Shown piece by piece: positions 30,908 to 40,273 of a stretch of DNA of 64,000 nucleotides. The DNA comes from Actinobacillus lignieresii. GTDB lineage: Bacteria; Pseudomonadota; Gammaproteobacteria; Enterobacterales; Pasteurellaceae. The position numbers and the translations under genes were made by a program. Where the stretch lies: NCBI RefSeq assembly GCF_900444945.1, contig NZ_UFRM01000001.1, positions 2,020,001 through 2,084,000 on the forward strand. The letters run 5' to 3'. Numbering within the stretch: position 1 is the stretch's first letter; every line of letters begins with the position of its first letter. The notes beneath the pieces were generated by a model, which worked only from the letters and a program-made list of their open reading frames with translations, searched no databases and had not been told where the DNA came from.

Positions 30908-31688
30908 TCCGGTGAAATATGAATCGCTGATTGTCGTCTGTAATGGTTTAGAACGCTTATTCGGCAATATTGTTAAAGTATTAAGCTACCCGTTTCATGC
31001 CGTTTTGCCTAAACTTCGTTTTACCATTCCGGAATATAGTCCGGCAAAAATTAAGTCGAAGCAAACTACCCGAATCACGAAAACCATTTGGCAAACCAAT
31101 TATTCAAACAAAGTAACGTTACCGGTATATGCGAATTATCTGTTTAACCGCTTAATGTCGCTAAGTTACGATTATCGCTATGTCAGTACTGAAGATCGTG
31201 AGGCTTATATTAAGGCGAATGCTGATGAACGCACATTTAATGCTTATAGCAAGCTAACCGACGGTGCGGCGCAAGCAGATTTTTGGCGTGTGTTTACATT
31301 ATTGCAAGAAGGCGGAATCTATATTGATATTGACGGGCATTTGGTCTTCCCAATCTCACAAATTATTCGGGAAAATGATCAGGAAGTCTTAATTAAACGT
31401 CGTGACAAATATACCAATTTCTTTTTAGCTTGCGAGAAAGGTCATCCTATCTTAAAAGATACGCTTGAGATTATTATCAGCAATATCGAAAATCGCCGTA
31501 TCGAAGGCGGGGTGTTTGTGATGACGGGGCCGGATACACTGAATGCCGCAATTGGTAGCAAACAAGTCAATACTCGCCGAGACAAAGTGACTTGCGCACA
31601 AGGTACTTTCACCAACGAGTATTTTCAGTATATTGACAAACCTCGTAGTAAATGGAACTACAAAAAGAACGAAGATTTATTAAAATAA
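30900..31688 (+). CDS. GT32-type glycosyltransferase (DXD sugar transferase)
   Basis: 262 aa. Hallmarks of the glycosyltransferase family 32/capsular sugar transferase fold are KTIWQTN (about 61-67), the AQADFWR helix (124-130) and the metal-binding GGIYIDIDG with D143-x-D145. It has no signal peptide, so it acts in the cytoplasm, probably on lipooligosaccharide or another surface glycan. The acceptor and sugar are unknown. It is translationally coupled to aroQ by an 8-nt overlap and separates aroQ from accBC, which I recall as adjacent in related genomes. The N-terminal 50 residues are not obviously part of the domain. Confidence 0.8.
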   Translation: MANPVKYESLIVVCNGLERLFGNIVKVLSYPFHAVLPKLRFTIPEYSPAKIKSKQTTRITKTIWQTNYSNKVTLPVYANYLFNRLMSLSYDYRYVSTEDREAYIKANADERTFNAYSKLTDGAAQADFWRVFTLLQEGGIYIDIDGHLVFPISQIIRENDQEVLIKRRDKYTNFFLACEKGHPILKDTLEIIISNIENRRIEGGVFVMTGPDTLNAAIGSKQVNTRRDKVTCAQGTFTNEYFQYIDKPRSKWNYKKNEDLLK

Positions 31689-31733
31689 GTTCGCTTTGTA
31701 ACTGCTACGATGAGTTATAAAATTGCGTGAATA

Positions 31734-31771
31734 TCGCCAATTTTACGAGATTTTATTCGCAAAATTGGCGA
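31734..31771. promoter_or_regulatory. Inverted repeat upstream of accB
   Basis: TCGCCAATTTT / AAAATTGGCGA is a perfect 11-bp inverted repeat with a 16-bp centre, 89 bp before accB. No T-run follows. It could be a regulator site or an mRNA structure; the binding factor is unknown. Confidence 0.45.
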
Positions 31772-31798
31772 AATTCAGGTAATCTACACAAGATTTTT

Positions 31799-31833
31799 AC
31801 TCTGCACAGTATTGTGCAGAGTTTCTCTTTTTA
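31799..31833 (+). terminator. Terminator or attenuator before accB
   Basis: ACTCTGCACA GTAT TGTGCAGAGT is a perfect 10-bp stem followed by TTCTCTTTTT. It ends about 27 bp before accB, so it either ends the dapD/aroQ/GT32 transcripts or attenuates accB. Confidence 0.75.
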
Positions 31834-31859
31834 ATTGACTATAAAAACGGAATCTCACT

Positions 31860-32324
31860 ATGGATATTCGCAAAATCAAAAAACTTATCGAATTAGTTGA
31901 AGAATCAGGCATCACTGAATTAGAAGTGTCTGAAGAAGAAGGTACAGTACGTATTAGCCGTGCTCAACCGGCTGCATCGGCGGCGGTACAATACGTTGCG
32001 GCACCGCAAGCGGCGGCGGTTGCGCCCGCACCTACGGCGGCACCTGTTGCACAAGCAGCTCCGGTTGCAGCGGCACCGGCGGAAGTAAGCGGTCACGCAG
32101 TGCTTTCACCAATGGTAGGTACCTTCTACCGTAGCCCAAGCCCGGATGCAAAACCGTTTATCGAAGTAGGTCAAACGGTAAATATCGGTGATGCGTTATG
32201 TATCGTTGAAGCAATGAAAATGATGAACCGTATCGAATCGGACAAAGCCGGTGTGGTTAAAGCGATTTTAGTAAACGACGGCGAAGCGGTTGAATTCGAC
32301 CAAAAACTTATCATCATCGAATAA
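31860..32324 (+). CDS. accB: Biotin carboxyl carrier protein of acetyl-CoA carboxylase
   Basis: 154 aa. An N-terminal segment for AccC contact (1-34), an Ala/Pro-rich flexible linker (about 36-78), and a C-terminal biotinyl domain with the biotinylation site EAMKMM (Lys120). It carries the carboxyl group from AccC to the carboxyltransferase in the first step of fatty-acid synthesis. Biotin is added by BirA, also in this window. accC follows after 155 bp of structured spacer. Confidence 0.97.
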   Translation: MDIRKIKKLIELVEESGITELEVSEEEGTVRISRAQPAASAAVQYVAAPQAAAVAPAPTAAPVAQAAPVAAAPAEVSGHAVLSPMVGTFYRSPSPDAKPFIEVGQTVNIGDALCIVEAMKMMNRIESDKAGVVKAILVNDGEAVEFDQKLIIIE

Positions 32325-32344
32325 TTTATTCAGCACGGAAATAA

Positions 32345-32449
32345 CGGAATACACGGAATTTTATAAGTTGTACAAGCGGTCTGTTTTTTTACAAATTTTG
32401 TAAAAAAATTGGCAAAATTAACCGCTTCCGGCTTCTTCCGAGTGTTCCG
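32345..32449 (+). promoter_or_regulatory. Nested inverted repeats in the accB-accC spacer
   Basis: The outer arms CGGAATACACGGAA (32345-32358) and TTCCGAGTGTTCCG (32436-32449) match at 12 of 14 positions. They enclose an uptake-signal pair (ACAAGCGGTC near 32372 and AACCGCTT near 32420) with T- and A-rich flanks. Together they could form a cruciform-like RNA that reduces accC relative to accB. The function is inference. Confidence 0.5.
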
Positions 32450-32479
32450 TTCTTTCCTTGACAAAAGGGGAAAACTCCA

Positions 32480-33823
32480 ATGTTAGAAAAAGTTGTCATT
32501 GCAAACCGCGGCGAAATCGCATTACGTATTTTACGTGCATGTAAAGAGCTTGGTATCAAAACGGTTGCGGTTCACTCAACGGCTGACCGTGAATTAAAAC
32601 ACGTGCTTTTAGCGGACGAAACGATTTGTATCGGCCCAGCTCCTTCAGTAAAAAGTTACTTAAATATTCCAATGATCATTGCCGCTGCGGAAGTGACTAA
32701 CGCAGATGCAATCCACCCTGGTTACGGTTTCTTATCTGAAAATGCGGATTTTGCCGAACAAGTAGAAAACTCAGGCTTTACCTTTATCGGCCCGACTGCT
32801 GATGTGATTCGTTTAATGGGTGATAAAGTATCGGCAATCAATGCAATGAAAAAAGCGGGCGTACCTTGCGTACCGGGTTCTGATGGTCCGGTAGGCAACG
32901 ATCCGGCTAAAAACAAAGAAATTGCAAAACGTATCGGTTATCCGGTTATTATTAAGGCGTCCGGCGGCGGCGGCGGTCGCGGTATGCGAGTGGTATATAA
33001 CGAGAAAGATCTCGAAGAATCTATCGCAATGACCAAAGCGGAAGCGAAAGCGGCATTTAATAATGATATGGTGTATATGGAAAAATATTTAGAAAATCCA
33101 CGCCATATTGAAATCCAAGTATTAGCGGATACACACGGTAATGCGGTTTATTTAGCGGAACGTGACTGTTCGATGCAGCGCCGTCACCAAAAAGTGGTAG
33201 AAGAAGCACCGGCACCGGGTATTACCCCTGAATTACGTAAATTCATCGGTGAGCGTTGTGCAAATGCGTGTCGTGAAATCGGCTATCGTGGTGCGGGTAC
33301 ATTCGAATTCTTATTCGAAAACGGCGAATTCTATTTCATTGAAATGAATACCCGTTTACAAGTAGAACATCCGGTCACAGAAATGATTACCGGCGTGGAC
33401 TTAGTAAAAGAGCAATTACGTGTGGCGGCAGGTCTTCCGATTTCAATCAAACAAGAAGACATTAAAGTGAAAGGCCATGCGATGGAATGCCGTATCAATG
33501 CGGAAGATCCGAACACCTTCTTACCTTCTCCGGGTAAAATCACACGTTTACACGTGCCGGGCGGTTTAGGCGTGCGTTGGGATTCTCATATTTATAACGG
33601 CTATACCGTACCACCGCATTACGATTCGATGATCGGTAAACTGATTACCTTTGCAGAAGATCGTGATATTGCAATCCGTCGTATGCAAAATGCCTTATCA
33701 GAAACGATTGTGGAAGGTATCAAAACCAATATTCCATTACACAATCTGATTATGGAAGACGAAAACTTCCGTAAAGGTGGCACAAATATCCACTACCTCG
33801 AGAAAAAGCTCGGTCTTAAATAA
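32480..33823 (+). CDS. accC: Biotin carboxylase subunit of acetyl-CoA carboxylase
   Basis: ATP-dependent carboxylation of biotin on AccB. Biotin carboxylase N domain, ATP-grasp domain with the Gly-rich loop [14 protein letters not shown] (about 159-172), and C domain with [14 protein letters not shown] (about 288-301). The 447 aa length equals the family norm (E. coli 449). GGGGAAA precedes the ATG. Confidence 0.98.
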   Translation: MLEKVVIANRGEIALRILRACKELGIKTVAVHSTADRELKHVLLADETICIGPAPSVKSYLNIPMIIAAAEVTNADAIHPGYGFLSENADFAEQVENSGFTFIGPTADVIRLMGDKVSAINAMKKAGVPCVPGSDGPVGNDPAKNKEIAKRIGYPVIIKASGGGGGRGMRVVYNEKDLEESIAMTKAEAKAAFNNDMVYMEKYLENPRHIEIQVLADTHGNAVYLAERDCSMQRRHQKVVEEAPAPGITPELRKFIGERCANACREIGYRGAGTFEFLFENGEFYFIEMNTRLQVEHPVTEMITGVDLVKEQLRVAAGLPISIKQEDIKVKGHAMECRINAEDPNTFLPSPGKITRLHVPGGLGVRWDSHIYNGYTVPPHYDSMIGKLITFAEDRDIAIRRMQNALSETIVEGIKTNIPLHNLIMEDENFRKGGTNIHYLEKKLGLK

Positions 33824-33827
33824 GCAA

Positions 33828-33862
33828 CAAGCGGTAAGATTTACTACAAATCTTACCGCTTT
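33828..33862. terminator. Bidirectional terminator accC/mobA
   Basis: AAGCGGTAAGATTT / AAATCTTACCGCTT form a perfect stem between convergent genes, with a T-rich flank on the plus side. One arm is an ACAAGCGGT uptake core. Confidence 0.75.
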
Positions 33863-33865
33863 CTT

Positions 33866-34957
33866 TTAGCTTTTCAACCATTGCTGAATAAAATCGGCAA
33901 TCTGATCAATATCATTAATATCTAGGTGATTCTCTCGTGCGAGCGGATAATCGGTCGCTGTCGCAATTGTCCATTGATCTAGCTCCGGCAACGGTTTTTC
34001 AATCGCTTGACGATGCAACTGAATCTTGGCGATCGGCTCGTGTTTAAAACCTTCCACTAAAATTAAATCCACGGCTGTCGGATCAAATTTTGCAATTAAT
34101 TGCTGAAAATCGACCGCTTGTGTCGGTGTTTCGGTCATTAATGCCCAACGTTCTTCACAGACAATCATAGTCGGATTTGCTCCGGCTATACGTAAGCGAT
34201 GGCTGTCTTTACCCGGTTTATCCACTTCGACATTGTGGTGCGAATGTTTAATCAATCCGACTCTAATCTGACAAGCGGTCAATTTTGGAATTAATTTTTC
34301 CAATAAGGTAGTTTTGCCGGTGCCGCTATAACCGGTAATGCCCAATAATTTTGGCGTGTTGGTAGCTGTTAAACTAAAATTTTCCAAATCGGCAAAGGTA
34401 TTCATATTTTGAAAAGCAGCTTTTTGCTCGGAGAAATCTACCGCAACACTTTTTTGCGTTTGAAAAAATTGGAATAGACGACGCTCACCGCTTGCCAGAT
34501 AGTGACGAAGCGATTCAGCTACCGAACGATGAATCAAGGCAGTGGTAGGATGCGCTCGCTCACCGTCATGCACATAAGCAATTTGAGCTTGATTAATCGC
34601 TAATGCAACCGAGAGTTTTTTCACTAAATTCTTTGGTAAGAACGGCGTATCACATGGGACGAATAACAGGTATTCGCTGTTAATCTTTTCAAAGCCGGAC
34701 AGCATTCCGCTCAAAGGTCCTTGGAAATCGCTCAAACTGTCGCAATAAAAAGGCAGTTGAGAGAAATATGTTTGATATTCTGCCTGCGAACGGTTGATAT
34801 TTAAATGAATCCGAGCGATCTGCGGGATAAGACGCTCTATAATATGCGAAATCAGCGGTTTGCCCTGTAAGAGCTGTAAGCCTTTTTCCGCCCCATTCAT
34901 ACGGCGAGCAAGCCCACCGGCTAAAATTACTGCAGAAATTTGATCTGTTTGTAGCAT
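33866..34957 (-). CDS. mobA: Fused molybdenum cofactor guanylyltransferase MobA and MobB
   Basis: 363 aa. The MobA part (about 1-190) has the nucleotidyltransferase loop VILAGGLARRMNG and VPCDTPFL. It converts molybdopterin and GTP to the guanine dinucleotide cofactor needed by DMSO-reductase-family enzymes. The C-terminal MobB part (about 200-363) has the P-loop GYSGTGKTT and the IKHSHHNVEVDKPGKDSHRLR family signature. In E. coli the two are separate adjacent genes. It is divergent from yihD-dsbA, as mobA is in E. coli. Confidence 0.93.
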   Translation of the reverse strand: MLQTDQISAVILAGGLARRMNGAEKGLQLLQGKPLISHIIERLIPQIARIHLNINRSQAEYQTYFSQLPFYCDSLSDFQGPLSGMLSGFEKINSEYLLFVPCDTPFLPKNLVKKLSVALAINQAQIAYVHDGERAHPTTALIHRSVAESLRHYLASGERRLFQFFQTQKSVAVDFSEQKAAFQNMNTFADLENFSLTATNTPKLLGITGYSGTGKTTLLEKLIPKLTACQIRVGLIKHSHHNVEVDKPGKDSHRLRIAGANPTMIVCEERWALMTETPTQAVDFQQLIAKFDPTAVDLILVEGFKHEPIAKIQLHRQAIEKPLPELDQWTIATATDYPLARENHLDINDIDQIADFIQQWLKS

Positions 34958-35042
34958 TTTATGTCCAAGTTTTTTGCAAAAGTGTGACTAAAAGTATATG
35001 ATTCCGAACACTTTTCAACAAGGGTTTTTAAGGAAGCAAAGT

Positions 35043-35312
35043 ATGAAATGCAAACGTTTAGAAGAATTACTTGAGTTACTCGGCGAACATTGGCGTCAAA
35101 ATCCGGATTTACATCTGATCGATATTTTACAACAACTTTCGATTGAAGTCGGAGAGCCGGATAACTATGCGGCATTACGTGACGAGGTATTAATTTACCA
35201 GTTAAAAATGCGTAATGCGGATAAGCACGAGCCGATTCCCGGCATTAAAAAAGATTATGAAGAAGATTTCAAAACGGCATTGTTACGCGCCCGCGGAATT
35301 TTAAACGATTAG
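35043..35312 (+). CDS. yihD: YihD family protein (DUF1040)
   Basis: An 89-aa soluble protein of unknown function, conserved next to mobA and dsbA in gammaproteobacteria. The sequence MKCKRLEELLELLGEHW...IPGIKKDYEEDFKTALLRARGIL is typical. The start is the ATG at 35043 preceded by AAGGAAG; an upstream in-frame start at 34998 lacks a ribosome site. dsbA follows after 42 bp. Confidence 0.85.
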   Translation: MKCKRLEELLELLGEHWRQNPDLHLIDILQQLSIEVGEPDNYAALRDEVLIYQLKMRNADKHEPIPGIKKDYEEDFKTALLRARGILND

Positions 35313-35354
35313 TTGAGTCTAACGGACGCATTTATTTTTATTCGAGGAACAATA

Positions 35355-35993
35355 ATGAAAAAAATGGCATTAAAATCAGTTTTAGTCGCACTTTCTGCAT
35401 TTTTCGCAGTAAATTCAACCGCTTTAGCGGCGGATCCGGTCGAGGGTAAAGAATATACTCAAGTTCGTCAAGCACCGTCGGCACAAAAAGAAGTGGTAGA
35501 ATTTTTCTCATTCTACTGCCCGCATTGCTACGATTTTGAATTAACCTACAAAATCCCTAGCCAAATTAAACAAGCGTTACCGCAAGATGCGAAATTAGTG
35601 CAATATCACGTGAATTTCTTAGGTCGTCAGTCAGAGAACTTAACCCGTGCTTGGGCGTTGGCGATGGCGTTAGGTGTGGAAGATAAAGTAAAAACCGCAC
35701 TGTTTGAAGCGGCGCAAAAAGATGCGATGAAATCAATGGATGATATTAAAGCGGTATTTACCTCAAACGGCGTAAGTGCGGCGGATTTTGATAACGGTAT
35801 CAACAGTTTTGCGGTAAACGGTTTATTCAATAAACAAGTGCAATTGGCGGAAGATTTTAAAATTCGCGGCGTACCGGCGTTTTTCGTAAACGGACAGTAC
35901 CAAATCAATTTGGAAGGCTTTGCCGATTCCGCATCAACCAACGAATTTGTTAAACGTTATGTAGAAGCGGTGACTTTTTTAATTAAAAAGTAA
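35355..35993 (+). CDS. dsbA: Periplasmic thiol:disulfide oxidoreductase
   Basis: Introduces disulfide bonds into exported proteins. 212 aa: signal peptide 1-25 (cut near LAA/DP), thioredoxin fold with an inserted helical domain, active site Cys55-Pro-His-Cys58, and the cis-proline loop RGVPAFFV. The start is the ATG at 35355 (MKKMALK), preceded by GAGGAA; the longer frame from 35313 begins at the yihD stop and gives no signal peptide. It is followed by a strong terminator. Confidence 0.96.
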   Translation: MKKMALKSVLVALSAFFAVNSTALAADPVEGKEYTQVRQAPSAQKEVVEFFSFYCPHCYDFELTYKIPSQIKQALPQDAKLVQYHVNFLGRQSENLTRAWALAMALGVEDKVKTALFEAAQKDAMKSMDDIKAVFTSNGVSAADFDNGINSFAVNGLFNKQVQLAEDFKIRGVPAFFVNGQYQINLEGFADSASTNEFVKRYVEAVTFLIKK

Positions 35994-36010
35994 ATTAAGT
36001 CTCTTAAAGA

Positions 36011-36042
36011 AAAGGCTCGATCATTATGATTCGAGCCTTTTT
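36011..36042. terminator. Terminator after dsbA
   Basis: AAAGGCTCGA / TCGAGCCTTT with TTTTT. It is followed closely by the convergent ftsN stop, so it probably serves both. Confidence 0.85.
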
Positions 36043-36064
36043 GCTTATTATGCGTAATGTAGCT

Positions 36065-36988
36065 TTACATCGAAATGATCACACATTCCGCCACACTGCG
36101 TGCGTTTGATTGTGCGTTAGAAGCGGCGGCTCTATCGCCTACCGGCCCTACAAACACACGATTCCAATCGGCACTTGAACTGATGCGCGCATTAAAGCCG
36201 GCCATCGCTAAACGAGCCTGCATATTTTCGGCTTGCGCTTTATTTTTGAAAGCGCCGCATTGTAAACCGAATCTGCCCGCTTGAGCGGCAGGTTTATCCG
36301 ACGGTTTCGCTGCGCTCGCAACGATTTTAGCCTGTTCCGCTTTTTTCGCTTTTTCAGCCGCTAATTTTGCTTGTTGTTCCGCACTAGCAGCGGTTTCTAC
36401 CGGTTTTGCCGTTTCAACCGGAACTTGATTTTGTTTGGCAAGTTCTTGCTGTTTTTTCAATTCGGCTTGTTTACGTTTTTCTTCCGCTAATTTTGCCGCT
36501 TTTTGCTCGGCGGCTTTTTTAGCGGCCAATTCTTCAGGTGTTAAGGCAACCACTGCGGGTTGTTGCTCCGCCGGTACCGTCGCATCCGTTTGCGTTTCCG
36601 CCGTAGTCGTTTCGGTTTGCGCTTTTTCCGCCGCTAAACGTGCAGCTTCTTCCTGCTTGAGTTTTGCTTCAAGTTGCTGTTTTTGCTCTGCGGAAAGTTG
36701 TGCCAATTTTTCTTGTGATTTTTGACTGTTATCGGTCAATACTTCACGGGTTTCCAAGTCACGGATGTAGCTGTAAACTTCTTCCGGACGACTTGGTAAT
36801 GCAGGACCTTGAGGCGGCGTAACTTGGTTTTGCTGGATAGTCGGAATTGCCGGTGCGGGCGCATTTTCTTTTAACACCCATAGTCCGATTCCGCCGGCTA
36901 AAAGTAAGAAGATAATAATCCCTAAAATAAGCGATTTATTGATACCCTTTTTTTTGTTGGAACGGGCTGCATAATCACGTTGTGGCAC
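36065..36988 (-). CDS. ftsN: Cell division protein FtsN-like (SPOR domain)
   Basis: 307 aa bitopic inner-membrane protein. Short basic cytoplasmic N-terminus (RDYAARSNKKKG), one membrane helix (about 20-42), a long periplasmic Glu/Lys/Ala/Gln-rich coiled region (about 80-225), and a C-terminal SPOR domain (about 232-307, with FGLQCGAFKNKAQAENMQARL) that binds septal peptidoglycan. The membrane-proximal EEVYSYIRDLETREV resembles the FtsN essential segment. The assignment to FtsN rests on layout and the N-terminus; other SPOR proteins remain possible. Confidence 0.82.
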   Translation of the reverse strand: MPQRDYAARSNKKKGINKSLILGIIIFLLLAGGIGLWVLKENAPAPAIPTIQQNQVTPPQGPALPSRPEEVYSYIRDLETREVLTDNSQKSQEKLAQLSAEQKQQLEAKLKQEEAARLAAEKAQTETTTAETQTDATVPAEQQPAVVALTPEELAAKKAAEQKAAKLAEEKRKQAELKKQQELAKQNQVPVETAKPVETAASAEQQAKLAAEKAKKAEQAKIVASAAKPSDKPAAQAGRFGLQCGAFKNKAQAENMQARLAMAGFNARISSSADWNRVFVGPVGDRAAASNAQSNARSVAECVIISM

Positions 36989-37099
36989 GATAACACCTTA
37001 TCTTGTTAGATCTAAAAAAATGAAAGATAATAATCCTACTAAAAAAACAACAATTTGCCTAGAAGTTCATAGGACAAGCGGTCTGATTTTGTTAAAAAT

Positions 37100-37855
37100 T
37101 TACGCAGATTTTAAATGAGAAAGATAAACGTCAAAGCGGTGATTTTTTGTCGTTTGTGAAAAATCGGGCTTTTGCTCCGCTAAAAAAGGTGCGTAATCCG
37201 GGCGTTTTACCACCACTCTTTTACGAGCAAGTACTTTTGCCGGTGCAAAGAAATTATCCGAATCCAAATCCGCACCGACTAAATGTTGGAATACTCGCAT
37301 TTCTTTTTTTACTAACGCACTCTTTTGTTTATGCGGATACATCGGGTCGAGATAAACTACATCGGCGGCTTGATGTGCTACGTCCAGTAACGAGATGTTA
37401 CGCACATCGGCTAAAATCATTCGTTCTTGCATAAAGCCACCGATTTCCGGATCGGCATAGGCTCTTGCCAACCCGTCTTCCAATAACGCCGCTACAATCG
37501 GGTTGCGTTCGACTAATAACACTTTACAGCCGACAGAAGCCAATACAAAAGCATCTCTGCCGAGTCCTGCGGTCGCATCGATAACTGTAGGTAAATAATC
37601 GCCTTTAATTCCGACCGCTTTTGCCACCGCTTCGCCTCGACCGCCACCGAATTTACGGCGGTGTGCCATGGTGCCATCGACAAAATTCACGGCAATCGCA
37701 CCGAGTTTCGGTTCGTCCAGTTTACGTAGTTCTAAACGCTCGTCGGTTAAAACTAGCGCAAGCATAGCGGATCGGTCGTGAACCAGTCGCCATTTGTCAC
37801 AAATTTGCTGAAATTTCTCAGTATTCGAAGATTCGTTGATAAGTTGAATTGTCAT
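37100..37855 (-). CDS. rsmJ: 16S rRNA (guanine1516-N2)-methyltransferase
   Basis: 251 aa, SAM-dependent. Family segments [39 protein letters not shown] (SAM site), [14 protein letters not shown] and [20 protein letters not shown] are nearly identical in order to E. coli RsmJ. It follows the M15 peptidase gene by 17 bp on the same strand. No strong ribosome-binding site is seen before its ATG, suggesting translational coupling. Confidence 0.95.
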   Translation of the reverse strand: MTIQLINESSNTEKFQQICDKWRLVHDRSAMLALVLTDERLELRKLDEPKLGAIAVNFVDGTMAHRRKFGGGRGEAVAKAVGIKGDYLPTVIDATAGLGRDAFVLASVGCKVLLVERNPIVAALLEDGLARAYADPEIGGFMQERMILADVRNISLLDVAHQAADVVYLDPMYPHKQKSALVKKEMRVFQHLVGADLDSDNFFAPAKVLARKRVVVKRPDYAPFLAEQKPDFSQTTKNHRFDVYLSHLKSA

Positions 37856-37872
37856 TATGTTAATTGTAAAAA

Positions 37873-38541
37873 TTAGCTAAATAGCCGGTTAAAATGTTCG
37901 AGTAAGCAGGCTTTGCCGGCAAGCGGTTCGTTTTGCCACGATTTTTGCAAAACCTCGTGATCGAACAGTTTTTCATATTCGGCGGAAATCGGACGATAAC
38001 TGATGTGCCAAGGCTCATAACCGACTTTCGCATTATGAATGCCGTCAAAAGGAAAATAGAAACCAAAGCGTTCGGCATTATGATGAAGCCATTCGGCTAA
38101 TGGTGCAAAATAACCGCCGGTTTGATATTCCCAAGGCTCAAGCTGTAAATTTTGCCCTTCCGGCAGTAAATCGGGATCAAAAATATCAATTTCCGTCCCC
38201 CAATGATGACGACTGGAACCCGGTACTGCCGACCAGCGCATCATCGCTTGAATTTTCTGTAAATCGTCCAATTTACTCATATCAATCGCACAGCCGTTAT
38301 CATCATGTACCTTACGCTCACCGTTAAATTTTGCATTCCAAATTAGCATTTGGCGATCGAAATCACGATAAGTGCTGGCAGGCTGTAAATTAAAACCGGC
38401 TGCTTTTGCCGCCTGCTGCAATGCAAGAAAAGCATCAACCGTCTCAGCTTGCAAAAAGTGTTTATCCGATAACGGATTCGGCAACGGCACAAGATGTTCA
38501 CGTGTTTTGCCGGTGAGGATTTGTTCGAGGTTTGCTAACAT
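37873..38541 (-). CDS. M15 family D-alanyl-D-alanine carboxypeptidase-like protein
   Basis: 222 aa zinc peptidase of the VanY/LdcB-like M15B group. Zinc ligands are visible in [14 protein letters not shown] (His and Asp) and in [11 protein letters not shown] (His). It lacks a signal peptide, so the product would be cytoplasmic unless exported another way, which is odd for a peptidoglycan enzyme but seen for other family members in Pasteurellaceae. AGGAAAT precedes the ATG. It lies in a row dapE > M15 > rsmJ on the minus strand. Confidence 0.85.
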   Translation of the reverse strand: MLANLEQILTGKTREHLVPLPNPLSDKHFLQAETVDAFLALQQAAKAAGFNLQPASTYRDFDRQMLIWNAKFNGERKVHDDNGCAIDMSKLDDLQKIQAMMRWSAVPGSSRHHWGTEIDIFDPDLLPEGQNLQLEPWEYQTGGYFAPLAEWLHHNAERFGFYFPFDGIHNAKVGYEPWHISYRPISAEYEKLFDHEVLQKSWQNEPLAGKACLLEHFNRLFS

Positions 38542-38559
38542 TTTAATATTTCCTCGGCA

Positions 38560-39693
38560 TTAACTTTTGAGTAAGTGTTTGAGGATTTGATAGTACACCT
38601 CTCCGCATTTGCCAAGGTCTTCCACGCTGACACATTCATTCACTTTATGAATAGTTGCGTTTAACGGCCCGAACTCAATCACTTCCGCGCCCATTAATGC
38701 GATAAAGCGACCGTCTGAAGTCCCTCCGCTCGTATCTAAACGAGGGGTAATTTTTGTGACGTTTTCGACCGCTTGTACCGCCGCTTTAACCAATTCGCCA
38801 TTACCGGATAAAAACGGTTTACCGGATAAATTCCAACTAATGCGGTGTTTTAACTGATGTTTAGCTAACATTTCCGCCACTTTGTTTTTGATAATTTCAT
38901 CGGTCACTTCGGTGCAATAACGTAAGTTAAATTGCACGTATAATTCACCCGGAATGACATTATTACTACCGGTTCCCGCTTTAATATTAGCAATTTGTAA
39001 ACTGGTCGGTGGGAAAAATTTATTGCCGTTATCCCATTGATAAGTGGTTAATTCGGTTAAGAAATTCAATGAAGTATGTACCGGATTTTCGGCTAAATGC
39101 GGATAAGCGACATGACCTTGTACGCCTTCAATATAAAGTTCACCGGTAATTGAACCTCGTCTGCCGTTTTTAATCACATCGCCTAACACTTTGCCGCTAG
39201 AAGGTTCGCCCACCACGCAATAGTGAATCGGTTCGTCTCTCGCCATCAGTGTTTCCACCACTTTTACCGTGCCGTCTTTTGCCGCAGCCTCTTCATCGGA
39301 AGTAATTAATAATGCAATCGTGCCGGTATGATTCGGGTTTGCTTTAACAAACTCTTCCGCTGCCACAACCAATGCGGAAAGCGAACCTTTCATATCCGCC
39401 GCACCACGCCCGTAGAGCATTCCTTCAACAATTTCTGCCGAAAACGGCGGATAAGTCCATTGTGTTTCATCGCCAACCGGCACCACATCGGTATGTCCGG
39501 CAAATGCGACTACCGGACTGCCGCTACCGTGTTTCGCCCATAAATTCAGCGTATCTCCGAAAGGCAACCATTCGAGTGTAAAGCCTAATTGCGCCAAGCG
39601 TTCTGCAATCACTTGTTGGCAACCTTGATCAGCCGGGCTAATGGACGGACGGCGAATTAAATCCTGCGCAAGATTGATGATGTTGTGTTTCAT
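38560..39693 (-). CDS. dapE: Succinyl-diaminopimelate desuccinylase
   Basis: Releases LL-diaminopimelate for lysine and peptidoglycan synthesis. M20 metallopeptidase fold, 377 aa (E. coli 375), with metal ligands in [19 protein letters not shown] and TSDEEA. The start is placed at MKHNIIN (39693); the 20-residue longer frame overlaps the upstream yffB-like stop and has no family match. Adjacent to yffB as in E. coli. Confidence 0.95.
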   Translation of the reverse strand: MKHNIINLAQDLIRRPSISPADQGCQQVIAERLAQLGFTLEWLPFGDTLNLWAKHGSGSPVVAFAGHTDVVPVGDETQWTYPPFSAEIVEGMLYGRGAADMKGSLSALVVAAEEFVKANPNHTGTIALLITSDEEAAAKDGTVKVVETLMARDEPIHYCVVGEPSSGKVLGDVIKNGRRGSITGELYIEGVQGHVAYPHLAENPVHTSLNFLTELTTYQWDNGNKFFPPTSLQIANIKAGTGSNNVIPGELYVQFNLRYCTEVTDEIIKNKVAEMLAKHQLKHRISWNLSGKPFLSGNGELVKAAVQAVENVTKITPRLDTSGGTSDGRFIALMGAEVIEFGPLNATIHKVNECVSVEDLGKCGEVYYQILKHLLKS

Positions 39694-39715
39694 ATATTTA
39701 TTTTCCAAAATCAGG

Positions 39716-40066
39716 TTATTTACCGAATGCTTGTTCGTATTGTTTGGCATCAAAGCCGATTAACGCAATACCGTCTTGTAAAATAATCGGACGTTTAATT
39801 AAGGTCGGCTGGTCTTGCAATACTTTTAATGCCGTTGCACGATCCAGATTATTTTTAACCGCTTCATCTAAATTACGCCACGTAGTCGAGCGTTTATTAA
39901 CCAGACTTTCCCAGCCGAAAGCGGTTTCGGCATGCTGCAAGAAATCAACGGATAGCCCGTCTATTCGGTAGTCATGAAGTTGGTGAGATATATTGTTATC
40001 TGTAAGCCATTTAAGTGCTTTTTTTACGGTATCGCAATTTTTAATACCATATACGCGGATTGTCAT
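39716..40066 (-). CDS. ArsC/Spx-family protein (YffB-like)
   Basis: 116 aa thioredoxin-like reductase-family protein with a single N-terminal Cys in [16 protein letters not shown] (Cys10) instead of the full arsenate reductase set. The later RPIIL contains the conserved Arg-Pro. It is a homologue of E. coli YffB, whose function is unproven (possibly glutathione-related reductase). It is upstream of dapE with a 22-bp gap and probably co-transcribed. Confidence 0.88.
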   Translation of the reverse strand: MTIRVYGIKNCDTVKKALKWLTDNNISHQLHDYRIDGLSVDFLQHAETAFGWESLVNKRSTTWRNLDEAVKNNLDRATALKVLQDQPTLIKRPIILQDGIALIGFDAKQYEQAFGK

Positions 40067-40273
40067 AGATTGTATCCTTGATTAATAAATAGAAAAGATT
40101 ACTTTAGTGTTTTTTTTCTATCGAAACAAGCATTGTTCATAAAAGTACTATATACTCTAATCTATTATTCGGTGGGTTATTAGCCAAATAATGTTTATTA
40201 ATTAGAAAAATTTATAATCGATAGCCGTGTTTATTTGTATAATTTACGGAATATTTTTTTAGGTATTACTTAA

